Of a stretch of DNA of 64,000 nucleotides, positions 36,566 to 45,407 are shown in pieces. Position numbers and translations under genes: made by a program. The DNA is from Rubrimonas cliftonensis (GTDB taxonomy: Bacteria; Pseudomonadota; Alphaproteobacteria; Rhodobacterales; Rhodobacteraceae): positions 62,001-126,000 of the forward strand of contig NZ_FNQM01000010.1 in the NCBI RefSeq assembly GCF_900107585.1, given 5' to 3'. Below the pieces are notes generated by a model, which worked only from the letters and a program-made list of their open reading frames with translations, did not search any database and was not told the DNA's origin. Every line of letters begins with the position of its first letter. The first letter of the stretch is position 1.

Positions 36566-37396
36566 ATGACCGCCGCGGACGAGGTGGACGCCTCCAAGGC
36601 GCCGCTGATCGAGCATCTGATGGAGCTGCGCACCCGCCTGATACGGGCGCTGATCGCGCTCGGCGTCGCGGCGCTGGTCTGCTTCTTCTTCGCGCAGGAG
36701 ATCTACGACATCCTGACCGGACCGCTGCGCGACCGGCTGATGGCGCGCGGGCAGGACCCGAGGCTGATCTACACGCAGCTCTACGAGACGTTCTTCGTAC
36801 ACCTCAAGATCGCGGTGTTCGGCGGGTTCTTCCTGTCCTTCCCGATGATCGCGGCGCAGGTCTGGAAGTTCGTCGCGCCCGGGCTCTACCGCGACGAGCG
36901 CAGCGCCTTCCTGCCCTTCCTCGTGGCGACGCCGGTGCTGTTCACGATGGGCGCGGCTCTGGTCTACTTCCTCGTCATGCCCATGGCGATCGACTTCTTC
37001 CTCGACTTCCAGGCGCAGGGCGCCCAAGGCGAGACGAAGATCGAGTTCCTCGGCAAGGTGAACGAGTATCTCAGCCTCGTGATGACGTTCATCCTGGCCT
37101 TCGGCATCTGCTTCCAGTTGCCGGTGCTGCTGACGCTGCTGGGCCGGGCGGGCATCGTCTCGGCGGAGGGGCTGGCGAACGGGCGGAAATACGCCGTGGT
37201 CGGCATCGCTGCGGCGGCTGCGGTGCTGACGCCGCCGGACCCGATCAGCCAGATCGGCCTCGGCATACCGATCTACCTGCTCTACGAGATCTCCATCATT
37301 CTCGTGCGGCTGGCCGAGCGCAAGCGCGACGCCCGCGAGAAGGCCGAGGAGGAGGCGTTCGAGCGCGAGATGTCCGGCGAGGATCCCGCCCCATGA
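36566..37396 (+). CDS. tatC: Sec-independent translocase subunit TatC
   Basis: Integral membrane receptor of 276 residues that binds twin-arginine signals. The N-terminus has the conserved APLIEHLMELRTRLIRALIA; six membrane helices follow, with the family block FLSFPMIAAQVWKFVAPGLY and the periplasmic loop region, and ITPPDP-type motif seen as LTPPDPISQIGLGIP. The start ATG at 36566 lies 35 bp after tatB. A short upstream ATG at 36552 hits a stop after five codons. With tatA and tatB this is a complete translocase, which can export the Tat-signal binding protein at 31.5 kb. Confidence 0.97.
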   Translation: MTAADEVDASKAPLIEHLMELRTRLIRALIALGVAALVCFFFAQEIYDILTGPLRDRLMARGQDPRLIYTQLYETFFVHLKIAVFGGFFLSFPMIAAQVWKFVAPGLYRDERSAFLPFLVATPVLFTMGAALVYFLVMPMAIDFFLDFQAQGAQGETKIEFLGKVNEYLSLVMTFILAFGICFQLPVLLTLLGRAGIVSAEGLANGRKYAVVGIAAAAAVLTPPDPISQIGLGIPIYLLYEISIILVRLAERKRDAREKAEEEAFEREMSGEDPAP

Positions 37397-37424
37397 CGGG
37401 GGCGACGGCGATGGGGCCGCGCCG

Positions 37425-38288
37425 ATGAGGGACGCCTCGGGCGACGGCGCCGACGCGCTGGAACGGATCGCCGCGGCGCTTGAGCGGCTGGCGCCGCCCC
37501 CGCTCGCGGAGCCGGATTTCGGCGCCGCCGAGGCGTTCCTCTGGCGCGCCGACCCCGACGGCCTTGAGCCGGTGCTCAGGGTCTCGCGCGTCGCACTCGA
37601 TCTCCTCGTCGGCGTCGACCGGGCGCGCGACCAGCTGCTCGAGAACACCCGCCGCTTCGCGCGCGGGCTGCCGGCCAACAACGCGCTGCTCTGGGGCGCC
37701 CGCGGCATGGGCAAGTCCAGCCTTGTGAAGGCGGCCCACGCCGAGGCCGCGAAGGCGGAGGGCGCGAAGCGGCTGATCCTCGTGGAGATCCAGCGCGAGG
37801 ATCTGCCGAGCATTCCGCGCCTGCTTCGGCTGCTGCGCGGCTCCGACGCGCGGTTCCTGCTGTTCTGCGACGACCTCAGCTTCGACATCGGCGATCAGGG
37901 CTACAAGAGCCTCAAGGCGGTGCTGGACGGCGGCGTGGAGGGGCGGCCCGAGAACGTGCTGTTCTATGCGACCTCCAACCGCCGCCACCTGATGCCGCGC
38001 GACATGATCGAGAACGAGCGCTCCACGGCCATCAACCCCTCCGAGGCGACCGAGGAGAAGGTCTCGCTGTCGGACCGCTTCGGCCTCTGGCTCGGCTTCC
38101 ACCCCTGCGGACAGGACGATTTCCTGGCGATGATCCGCGGCTACTGCAACGCCCATGGCGTCGAGATCGACGACGAGACGCTGCGCGCTGAGGCCATAGA
38201 GTGGCGGCAGGCGCGCGGCGCGATCTCCGGCCGCGTGGCGTGGCAGTTCTTCACCGACCTCGCCGGACGCCGCGGGGTCGCGATCTAG
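37425..38288 (+). CDS. DUF815-family AAA-type ATPase
   Basis: Cytoplasmic P-loop ATPase of 287 residues. It has Walker A LLWGARGMGKSSLVKA (about residue 95), Walker B LLFCDDLSFD (about 143), and the family blocks NVLFYATSNRRHLMPRDMIEN and LSDRFGLWLGFHPC. DUF815 proteins are widespread in alpha- and gammaproteobacteria and their role is not settled. It starts 28 bp after tatC on the same strand, an arrangement I recall in related genomes, so it may share the transcript. Its stop codon overlaps the stop of the convergent lipoprotein gene (CTAG at 38285-38288). Confidence 0.9.
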   Translation: MRDASGDGADALERIAAALERLAPPPLAEPDFGAAEAFLWRADPDGLEPVLRVSRVALDLLVGVDRARDQLLENTRRFARGLPANNALLWGARGMGKSSLVKAAHAEAAKAEGAKRLILVEIQREDLPSIPRLLRLLRGSDARFLLFCDDLSFDIGDQGYKSLKAVLDGGVEGRPENVLFYATSNRRHLMPRDMIENERSTAINPSEATEEKVSLSDRFGLWLGFHPCGQDDFLAMIRGYCNAHGVEIDDETLRAEAIEWRQARGAISGRVAWQFFTDLAGRRGVAI

Positions 38289-38794
38289 TCGAGCATCTGC
38301 TGGAAGAGCCGAGTCATCGCGGCGGCGAAGGCCTCGGGGGCGTCGGCGCGCACGTTCGGCGCCTCCAGAAATCCAGTGACCAGCGGGCGTTCGCTCTCGC
38401 AGAAGGTCGCCAGCGCCGAGAAGCCCTTTTCGCCGCCAGCGCCCGTCGGCGGGACAACGCCGCGGCAGAGCGCGTAGCCGTCCGGCGCGGTCGTCGGGTT
38501 GAAGACGAGCACGAGGCGGCTCGCATCCGCCGGCGTCGCCGCGCGGAAGCCGATGTCTGCCGGCCAGCCGTTCGGCAGCCGCAGCCGCGCGACCACCTCG
38601 CCGGCAGACAGCCCGGCGAAGGGCGCACCGTGAACTTCCGTGGGCAGCCCGCCCGCCGCCATCGGGACGATGCGGCTCCGCAGGTTGCTGACCAGCGCGT
38701 CGACGCGGGTGATCCTCTCCACGTCGTCGCAGCCGGCCAGCGCGACGCTCAGCACGGCCGCGAGACGCCCCAGCATCGCCGTCAGCCGGCTCAA
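38285..38794 (-). CDS. Putative lipoprotein, paralog of its upstream neighbour
   Basis: Protein of 169 residues with a lipoprotein signal peptide: MSRLTAMLGRLAAVLSVALAGC, the lipobox cysteine at residue 22 within LAGC. The mature part begins DDVERITRVDALVSNLRSR and includes VARLRLPNGWPADIGFRAA, which aligns with AAALRMPGFWPDAPFTAVA in the adjacent gene, as do the following LVLVFNP / RIVIGFG and ALCRG / MLVCDGR parts. The two are therefore tandem paralogs. It overlaps the upstream gene by four bases (ATGA), so they are co-translated. Function unknown; likely a periplasm-facing outer- or inner-membrane lipoprotein. Confidence 0.83.
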   Translation of the reverse strand: MSRLTAMLGRLAAVLSVALAGCDDVERITRVDALVSNLRSRIVPMAAGGLPTEVHGAPFAGLSAGEVVARLRLPNGWPADIGFRAATPADASRLVLVFNPTTAPDGYALCRGVVPPTGAGGEKGFSALATFCESERPLVTGFLEAPNVRADAPEAFAAAMTRLFQQMLD

Positions 38795-39354
38795 AGGCAG
38801 AGCCTGATGCGGCAGTCGTCGTCGCGCTCAGGGTCGCGACGCGGCGCGATCTGGAGGAACACCCGCGCGAAGGCGTCGCCGAAGGCGGGGTCCGCCGGGG
38901 TCGCGAGGTCGCTCCGGCTCAGATGCGCCGAGGACGCCGCGCGCCGGCCCATGCAATAGACGACGTTGGCCTGAAGGCTGTCCGCGACGCCGCCGCTCGC
39001 CGGCCGGCCGTCGCATACGAGCATCGCGTTCGCCGCCGTCGCCGCGCCGAAGCCGATCACGATGCGCTGCATCTCCGGCGCCTCGCCCTGCGCGACGGCG
39101 GTGAACGGCGCGTCGGGCCAGAAGCCGGGCATCCGCAGGGCGGCGGCGACCTCCTGCGGGCTCGCGCCGCCCGGGATCGGCCCCTGCAGCTCGACCAGCG
39201 GCCCGGAGGCGGCGAAAGCGCCGAACGTGTTCGGCGAATAGGCCGACAGCACGTCGACCTGCGTGATGCGCTCGCCGAGGACGTCGGTGGCGGCGCAGCC
39301 CGCGAGACAGGCGACGCACAGCGCCGCGGCGGAAAGGGCCTGCAGATCCTTCAT
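38791..39354 (-). CDS. Putative lipoprotein
   Basis: Protein of 187 residues from an ATG at 39354 preceded by GGAGCG; a longer frame to 39390 would spoil the signal peptide. The leader MKDLQALSAAALCVACLAGC ends in a lipobox cysteine (LAGC). The mature protein has ERITQVDVLSAYSPNTFGAF, LRMPGFWPDAPF, and two cysteine-containing segments (MLVCDGR, VVYCMGRR), plus DDDCRIRLC at the end. It is the first gene of a two-gene unit with its paralog at 38285-38794. I do not recognise the family. The region is divergent from the Gfa-family gene. Confidence 0.83.
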   Translation of the reverse strand: MKDLQALSAAALCVACLAGCAATDVLGERITQVDVLSAYSPNTFGAFAASGPLVELQGPIPGGASPQEVAAALRMPGFWPDAPFTAVAQGEAPEMQRIVIGFGAATAANAMLVCDGRPASGGVADSLQANVVYCMGRRAASSAHLSRSDLATPADPAFGDAFARVFLQIAPRRDPERDDDCRIRLCL

Positions 39355-39567
39355 GCGCTCCACCCATGGGTCGGAAAGCTCCGATCGCATCGCATGGCTT
39401 CAGCGTAGCCGGTCCGGGCAGAAACGCCAGCGCCGCCGCCGCGCGCAAGCCGCGCGCGTGCGCGAGAAAAGCGCGCAGCCCCGCTTTTTCCCGCGACTAA
39501 CGCGCCGACGCGCGGCAGTGTGCCCAGAGGGCGGCGCCGACCGGCGTGCTCCAAGATGGAGGAAGAA

Positions 39568-40224
39568 ATGGGTCTTTTCGACTTTCTGTTCGGAGGGGGA
39601 GACAAGGCGGCGCCCGCTCCCGCGGCGCCCGCGGCTGCGAAGGTGGACACCAGCGGGATCAGGATCCATCCCTCCGTCGATGGCGGCGTGAAGCCCGGCG
39701 CGGCGAGTTTCGGCGGCGGGACGATCCACTGCAAATGCGCGAGCGACAAGGTCGAGGTCCGCATCGACGCGCAGACCGCGCACAACCACATCTGCGGCTG
39801 CACGAAGTGCTGGAAGCCGGCGGGCGCGCCCTTCAGCCAGGTCGCCGTGGTGAGCCGCGACAAGCTCTCGGTCACAGCCAACGGCGACAAGCTCGAGATC
39901 GTCGATCCGTCCGCCGCGATCCAGCGCCACGCCTGCAAGGGCTGCGGCGTGCACATGTTCGGGCGCATCGAAAATCAGGGCCACCCGTTCTACGGCCTCG
40001 ATTTCGTGCACACCGAACTCAGCGATCAGGGCGGCTGGTCCCCGGCGGAGTTCGCGGCCTTCGTCTCCTCGGTCATCGAGGGCGGCGGCTACAGGCCCGA
40101 TCAGATGGACAAGGTGCGCGCGCGCCTCAAGGAACTCGGTCTCGTGCCCTACGACGCGCTTTCCCCGCCGCTGATGGACGCCATCGCGACCCATGTGGCG
40201 AAATCCAAGGGCGTGCTCAGCTGA
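39568..40224 (+). CDS. gfa: GFA-family protein, S-(hydroxymethyl)glutathione synthase-like
   Basis: Protein of 218 residues with the zinc-binding GFA fold: [28 protein letters not shown] and [16 protein letters not shown] hold the conserved cysteines, and [20 protein letters not shown] matches full-length glutathione-dependent formaldehyde-activating enzymes. These condense formaldehyde and glutathione to S-(hydroxymethyl)glutathione in C1 metabolism. The N-terminus [20 protein letters not shown] is an unusual hydrophobic/low-complexity addition before the catalytic part. The ATG at 39568 has a GGAGGAAG site four bases upstream; the ATG at 39556 lies before that site. No glutathione-dependent formaldehyde dehydrogenase gene is adjacent. 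Confidence 0.85.
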   Translation: MGLFDFLFGGGDKAAPAPAAPAAAKVDTSGIRIHPSVDGGVKPGAASFGGGTIHCKCASDKVEVRIDAQTAHNHICGCTKCWKPAGAPFSQVAVVSRDKLSVTANGDKLEIVDPSAAIQRHACKGCGVHMFGRIENQGHPFYGLDFVHTELSDQGGWSPAEFAAFVSSVIEGGGYRPDQMDKVRARLKELGLVPYDALSPPLMDAIATHVAKSKGVLS

Positions 40225-40265
40225 GCTGAGGCCGATGCGGGCGGCGGCGCGTCTTGCGCAGGGCC

Positions 40266-43200
40266 ATGGGCCGCGATACGTCGCCGCCCATGGCTGACGC
40301 TCCAACGCTTCACGCGGCGCGCAAACCGCTCCGGGCGGGCGCCGTCACCGTGGGCGGCGCTCCAGAGGGCTTCGACGCGACGCTGGTCGCCGACATCGCC
40401 GCGCGCGCCGGCGGGCCGGTGCTCCACATCGCGCGGGACGACCGGCGCATGGCCGCGATGGCCGACGCGCTTGCGGTGCTGGCGCCCTCGACGCCCGTGC
40501 TGCGCTTCCCGGCATGGGACTGCCTGCCCTACGACCGCGTCTCCCCGGCGCCCGAGATCGCCGCGGCGCGCATGGCGACGCTGGCGCGGCTGGCGCGGCT
40601 GGCGCGCGGGGTGGAGGGGGCGGCGGTCGTGCTCACCACGGTCAACGCCGCCGTCCAGCGCACCCCGGCGCGCGAGACGGTGCTGGCGTCCAGCTTCGAG
40701 GCGCAGGTCGGGGCGCGCGTCGATGTGGACGCGCTGATGGGCTACCTCGGCCGCATGGGCTACAACCGCGCCGCGACGGTGAGCGAGCCCGGCGACTTCG
40801 CGGTGCGCGGCGGCATCGTCGACATCTTCCCGCCGGGGGCGAAGCTGCCGGTGCGGCTCGACTTCTTCGGCGACACGCTGGACGGCGCCCGGCGCTTCGA
40901 GGTCGAGACCCAGCGCACCGTGCGCAAGGTGCGCGGCGTGTCGCTGGCGCCGGCGTCGGAGATCATCCTCGACCCCGAGAGCATCGCCCGCTTCCGCACC
41001 CGCTACCGCGAGACCTTCGGCGCCGCGGCGCTGGACGACGCGCTCTATGCGGCGGTGAGCGCGGGCCGCAAGCACCAGGGCGTGGAGCACTGGGCGCCGC
41101 TGTTCCATGACCGCATGGCGACGCCGTTCGACTTCCTGCCCGGCGCGCCCGTCACCATGGACCACCTCGCCGAGGAGGCGCGCGACGCGCGGCTGGAGAT
41201 GGTGCGCGACCATCACGACAGCCGCGCCGACGCGCCGAAGCCCAAGGGTGGCGTCGCCGCGCCGTCCTACAAGCCGCTGCCGCCCGAAGCGCTGCACCTG
41301 ACGGCGGAGGAATGGGCCGGCGCGCTCGACGGTCGGCCCGTGCGCCGCTTCGACCCCAACCGCCGCCCGCCGGGGCCGGGCATCGTCGACGCCGGCGGCC
41401 GGATGGGCCGCGAATTCGCCGCCGAGCGCAGGATGGAGGGCGTGAACCTGTTCGACGCGCTCGCCGACCATGTGAAGGCGCGCCGCCGGGAGGGCGCCGT
41501 GGTCATCGCCTCGTGGTCGGAAGGCGCGCGCGACCGGCTCGCGACGCTGCTCGCCGACCATGGCGTGAAGGGCGCGAAGCCGGTGGACGCCTGGGCGGAG
41601 GCTGTGGATGGCGCCGTCTCGCTGATGGTCTGGCCGCTGGAGCGCGGTTTCGAGACGGCGCGGCTGACGGTGATCTCCGAGCAGGACGTGCTCGGCGACC
41701 GGCTGGTGCGCGGCGCCAGGCGCAAGCGCGCCGAGAACGTGCTGACCGAGGCGGCGGCGCTCTCGATCGGCGATCTCGTCGTGCATGTCGAGCACGGCAT
41801 CGGGCGCTACACGGGGCTCGTCACCATCGAGGCGATGGGCGCGCCGCACGAGTGCCTCGCGCTGGAATACGCCGGCGCCTCGAAACTCTACCTGCCGGTG
41901 GAGAACATCGAGCTGCTGACGCGCTACGGCGACGGCGCGGAGGCGCAGCTCGACCGGCTGGGCGGCGGGGCGTGGCAGGCGCGCAAGGCCAAGCTCAAGG
42001 AGCGGCTGCGCGACATCGCCGACAGGCTGATCCGCGTCGCCGCCGAGCGCGCCATGCGCAAGGGCGCGCTGATGACGCCGCCGCCCGGCGCTTGGGACGA
42101 GTTCTGCGCGCGCTTCCCCTATGAGGAGACCGACGACCAGCTCCGCGCCATCGCCGACGTTCTCGACGACCTAGCCTCCGGGCGACCCATGGACCGGCTG
42201 ATCTGCGGCGACGTCGGCTTCGGCAAGACGGAGGTCGCGCTGCGCGCGGCCTATGTCGCCGCCATGTCGGGCGCCCAGGTGGCGGTGGTGTGCCCCACGA
42301 CGCTGCTCGCCCGCCAGCACGCCAAGGGCTTTGCGGAACGCTTCCACGGCGCGCCGCTGACCGTGCGCCAGCTCTCGCGCTTCACGCCGGCGCGCGAGGC
42401 GGCGGAGACGCGCAAGGGGCTGGAGACCGGCGACGTCAACATCGTCATCGGCACCCACGCGCTGCTTGCGAAGGGGATAAAATTCTCCGATCTCGGCCTG
42501 CTGATCATCGACGAGGAACAGCATTTCGGCGTGCAGCACAAGGAGCGGCTCAAGACGCTCAAGGCCGACGTGCATGTGCTGACGATGACCGCGACGCCGA
42601 TCCCCCGCACCCTGCAGCTTGCGATGACCGGCGTGCGCGAGCTGTCGCTGATCGCGACGCCGCCGGTGGACCGCCTCGCCGTGCGCACCTATGTGACGCC
42701 TTGGGACCCGGTGACGGTGCGCGAGGCGCTGCTGCGCGAGCGCTATCGCGGCGGTCAGGCGTTCTACGTCGCGCCGCGCATCTCCGACCTGCCCGAGATC
42801 GAGCAGTTCCTGAAAGACAGCGTGCCGGAGGTGAGCTTCGTCACCGCGCATGGCCAGCTTGCGGCCGGCGAGCTCGACCGCCGCATGAACGCCTTCTACG
42901 ACGGCGAATACGACGTGCTGCTGGCGACGACGATCATCGAGAGCGGCATCGACATCCCCGCCGCCAACACGCTGATCGTGCACCGCGCCGACATGTTCGG
43001 GCTGGCGCAGATGTACCAGATCCGCGGCCGGGTCGGCCGCTCCAAGGCGCGGGCCTACGCCTATTTCACGACGCCGCCGCGCAAGCCGCTGGCCGATGGC
43101 GCGGTGAAGCGGCTGAAGGTGCTTAGCTCGCTCGACACGCTCGGCGCAGGCTTCACGCTCGCCTCCCATGACCTCGACATCCGCGGCGCCGGCAACCTGC

Positions 43201-43787
43201 TGGGCGAGGAGCAGTCGGGGCATGTCAGGGAGGTCGGCTTCGAACTCTACCAGGACATGCTTGAGGAGACGATCGCCAGGATGCGCGCCGGCGAGATCGA
43301 GGGGCTGGCCGAGGTGGAGGACGCCTGGGCGCCGCAGATCAACCTCGGCGCGCCGGTGCTGATCCCCGAGGGCTACGTCTCCGACCTCGACGTGCGGCTC
43401 GGCCTCTATCGCCGCCTCTCCGCGCTGGAGACGCGCGCCGAGCTGGAGGGCTTCGGCGCCGAGCTCTACGACCGTTTCGGCAAGCCGCCCGAGGAGGTCG
43501 AGACCCTGCTCAGGATCGTCCGCATCAAGACGCTCTGCCGCAAGGCGGGCGTCGCCAAGCTCGACGGCGGGCCCAAGGGCGCGACGATCCAGTTCAGGGG
43601 CGACCGTTTCGCCGACCCCGCCGCGCTGGTGGCCTTCATCCAGGACCAGAAGGGGCTGGCGAAGGTGAAGGACAACCGGCTGGTGGTGCGCCGCGACTGG
43701 CCGACGCCGGAGGACCGCGTGAAGGGCGCCTTCGCGATCATGCGCGACCTCGCGAAGCTGGTCCGGACCGAGGCGAAGGCCGCCTGA
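40266..43787 (+). CDS. mfd: Transcription-repair coupling factor
   Basis: Mfd removes RNA polymerase stalled at DNA lesions and recruits UvrA. The protein of about 1173 residues has the UvrB-like N-terminal module (FPAWDCLPYDRVSPAPEIAA, GDFAVRGGIVDIFPPG), the RNAP-interaction CarD-like domain (SIGDLVVHVEHGIGRYTGL), and RecG-like helicase domains with Walker A GDVGFGKTEVALRAA near residue 650, DEEQHFGVQHKE, TMTATPIPRTLQLAM and the TRG motif region VREVGFELYQDMLEE. The C-terminal TRCF domain follows. The exact start is open: TTG 40254, ATG 40266 and ATG 40290 all give short non-conserved leaders, and none has a strong ribosome site. Confidence 0.97.
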   Translation: MGRDTSPPMADAPTLHAARKPLRAGAVTVGGAPEGFDATLVADIAARAGGPVLHIARDDRRMAAMADALAVLAPSTPVLRFPAWDCLPYDRVSPAPEIAAARMATLARLARLARGVEGAAVVLTTVNAAVQRTPARETVLASSFEAQVGARVDVDALMGYLGRMGYNRAATVSEPGDFAVRGGIVDIFPPGAKLPVRLDFFGDTLDGARRFEVETQRTVRKVRGVSLAPASEIILDPESIARFRTRYRETFGAAALDDALYAAVSAGRKHQGVEHWAPLFHDRMATPFDFLPGAPVTMDHLAEEARDARLEMVRDHHDSRADAPKPKGGVAAPSYKPLPPEALHLTAEEWAGALDGRPVRRFDPNRRPPGPGIVDAGGRMGREFAAERRMEGVNLFDALADHVKARRREGAVVIASWSEGARDRLATLLADHGVKGAKPVDAWAEAVDGAVSLMVWPLERGFETARLTVISEQDVLGDRLVRGARRKRAENVLTEAAALSIGDLVVHVEHGIGRYTGLVTIEAMGAPHECLALEYAGASKLYLPVENIELLTRYGDGAEAQLDRLGGGAWQARKAKLKERLRDIADRLIRVAAERAMRKGALMTPPPGAWDEFCARFPYEETDDQLRAIADVLDDLASGRPMDRLICGDVGFGKTEVALRAAYVAAMSGAQVAVVCPTTLLARQHAKGFAERFHGAPLTVRQLSRFTPAREAAETRKGLETGDVNIVIGTHALLAKGIKFSDLGLLIIDEEQHFGVQHKERLKTLKADVHVLTMTATPIPRTLQLAMTGVRELSLIATPPVDRLAVRTYVTPWDPVTVREALLRERYRGGQAFYVAPRISDLPEIEQFLKDSVPEVSFVTAHGQLAAGELDRRMNAFYDGEYDVLLATTIIESGIDIPAANTLIVHRADMFGLAQMYQIRGRVGRSKARAYAYFTTPPRKPLADGAVKRLKVLSSLDTLGAGFTLASHDLDIRGAGNLLGEEQSGHVREVGFELYQDMLEETIARMRAGEIEGLAEVEDAWAPQINLGAPVLIPEGYVSDLDVRLGLYRRLSALETRAELEGFGAELYDRFGKPPEEVETLLRIVRIKTLCRKAGVAKLDGGPKGATIQFRGDRFADPAALVAFIQDQKGLAKVKDNRLVVRRDWPTPEDRVKGAFAIMRDLAKLVRTEAKAA

Positions 43788-43880
43788 AGGCGTCTTGCGG
43801 CTTGACCGCACACAGCGCTGCGGCTAGCCGGGGCGCGACCGTCAGCCACAGCCCGTCCATCAAGCCCAGAGGTTCTCCCG

Positions 43881-44810
43881 ATGAAAGCGACCCGCGCCGT
43901 CAGCCGCATCCTCTCCGCCTATGAGGGCGAAACGCCCGGCGTGAAGGCGAAGCTTCACTCGATCCTGATGGCCGGCAAGCTCGGCGGCACCGGCAGGATG
44001 ATCATCCTGCCCGTCGATCAGGGTTTCGAGCACGGCCCCGCGCGCAGCTTCGCGCCGAACCCCGCCGGCTATGACCCGCACTACCACTATCAGCTCGCCA
44101 TCGACGCCGGGCTGAACGCCTACGCCGCGCCGCTCGGGCCGCTGGAGGCCGGCGCCGACACCTTCGCCGGCGCGATCCCGACCATCCTCAAGGTGAACTC
44201 CGCCAACTCGCTGCTCTCGGGCACGGCCGGCAAGGACCAGGCGATCACGGCGAGCGTGGACGACGCGCTGCGGCTCGGCTGCGCCGCCATCGGCTTCACG
44301 ATCTACCCCGGCTCCGACTGCTCGCTCGACATGTTCGAGGAGATCGTCGAGATGCGCCGCGAGGCCGCCTCGGTGGGCGTGGCCACGGTGATCTGGTCCT
44401 ATCCCCGCGGCGAGGGCGTCACCAAGGAGGGCGAGCTCGCCATCGACGTCGGCGCCTACGCCGCCCACATGGCCGCGCTGCTCGGCGCCCACATCGTCAA
44501 GGTGAAGCTGACCACCGACCATGTGATGCAGCCCGAGGCGCAGAAGGTCTACAAGGAGAAGGGCATCGACGTCTCCACGCTCGCCGCGCGGGTGAAACAC
44601 GTGGTGGACAGCTGCTTCGGCGGCCGCCGGCTCGTGGTGTTCTCGGGCGGCGCGGCGAAGGGCGCCGACGCGGTGTTCGACGACGCCCGCGCGATTCGCG
44701 ACGGCGGCGGCAACGGCTCGATCATCGGCCGCAACAGTTTCCAGCGGAGCCGCGAGGACGCGCTGGAGATGCTGGGCAAGCTGATCGACATCTACCGCGG
44801 CAAGGCCTGA
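43881..44810 (+). CDS. Fructose-bisphosphate aldolase, class I (DhnA/FbaB type)
   Basis: Glycolytic aldolase of 309 residues of the archaeal-type class I family. Recognisable blocks are MIILPVDQGFEHGPARSFAP, DAGLNAYAAPLGPLE, GFTIYPGSDCSLDMFEE, and the Schiff-base lysine strand HIVKVKLTTDH, followed by VFSGGAAKGADAVFDDAR and GSIIGRNSFQR, which form the phosphate site. It should catalyse reversible cleavage of fructose-1,6-bisphosphate without metal. It starts 93 bp after mfd with a modest ribosome site. A 16-bp palindrome follows directly after its stop codon. Confidence 0.94.
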   Translation: MKATRAVSRILSAYEGETPGVKAKLHSILMAGKLGGTGRMIILPVDQGFEHGPARSFAPNPAGYDPHYHYQLAIDAGLNAYAAPLGPLEAGADTFAGAIPTILKVNSANSLLSGTAGKDQAITASVDDALRLGCAAIGFTIYPGSDCSLDMFEEIVEMRREAASVGVATVIWSYPRGEGVTKEGELAIDVGAYAAHMAALLGAHIVKVKLTTDHVMQPEAQKVYKEKGIDVSTLAARVKHVVDSCFGGRRLVVFSGGAAKGADAVFDDARAIRDGGGNGSIIGRNSFQRSREDALEMLGKLIDIYRGKA

Positions 44811-44826
44811 GCGCCGCCGGCGGCGC
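44811..44826 (+). terminator. Possible terminator hairpin after the aldolase gene
   Basis: A perfect 16-bp palindrome GCGCCGCCGGCGGCGC starts right after the stop codon. It lacks a T-run, so intrinsic termination is uncertain, but the location is suggestive. Confidence 0.3.
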
Positions 44827-44927
44827 CTGAACCGGGCGCCGCCGCCATCGCCGTCGCGCGCGGCTTCTGTCGCGGGGGCGGCGTCGCCGTGCTACCCTCG
44901 CGCCGCTGAGCGTACGGAGGGTGGCGG

Positions 44928-45407
44928 ATGGCGCGGGGTTTGTGCCGGTTTCTCATGGCGTGTCTGCTCGCGGTCTCGGCCGCCGGCTGCGCACGCGAAC
45001 TCGGGGGCGACACGGTCGACGGACGCAGCGTGTCCGGGGCCGTCCCGACCGAGCGCGGCGTGGTGGAAAGCGTCCGCCGGGTTCAGGTCGTCGAGGGCGA
45101 GAGCCTCTCCGACAACGCCTTCGGCTTCGGCGTCGGCGCGCTGGCGGGCGGCTTCGGCGGCTCCTTCATCGGCGGCGGTCGCGGAACGACGCTGGCGGCC
45201 GGCGCCGGCGCCGTGCTGGGCGGGCTGCTCGGCGCGGCGGTCGAGCGCGAGGCGAGCCGGGGCGCCGCGCTGGAATACGTCGTGCGCCTGCCCTTCGACC
45301 GGCGCATGACCGTGGTTCAGGACGACGCCGCGGCGATCCCCGTGGGCGCGCCGGTCTATCTCATCTCCGGGCGGGGTCAGCGTGCGCGCATCGCGCCGGT
45401 GGGGTGA
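44928..45407 (+). CDS. Glycine-zipper outer-membrane lipoprotein
   Basis: Protein of 159 residues with a lipoprotein signal (MARGLCRFLMACLLAVSAAGC, lipobox SAAGC, Cys21). A glycine-zipper region follows (about 62-105: GVGALAGGFGGSFIGGG and AGAVLGGLLGAAVE), as in SlyB/Pcp-type lipoproteins, and the C-terminal half has YVVRLPFDRRMTVVQ, where an SH3-like strand pattern is usual. Such proteins stabilise the outer membrane. It shares TERGVVES and the RLPFDRRM motif with the next gene, so the two are tandem paralogs. The ATG at 44928 has a GGAGGGTGG ribosome site. Confidence 0.88.
   Translation: MARGLCRFLMACLLAVSAAGCARELGGDTVDGRSVSGAVPTERGVVESVRRVQVVEGESLSDNAFGFGVGALAGGFGGSFIGGGRGTTLAAGAGAVLGGLLGAAVEREASRGAALEYVVRLPFDRRMTVVQDDAAAIPVGAPVYLISGRGQRARIAPVG

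Noticed and set aside
39470-39510. GC-rich hairpin followed by CTTTTT between the lipoprotein and gfa genes
   Set aside because: It lies between two divergent start codons, so a terminator makes no sense there.
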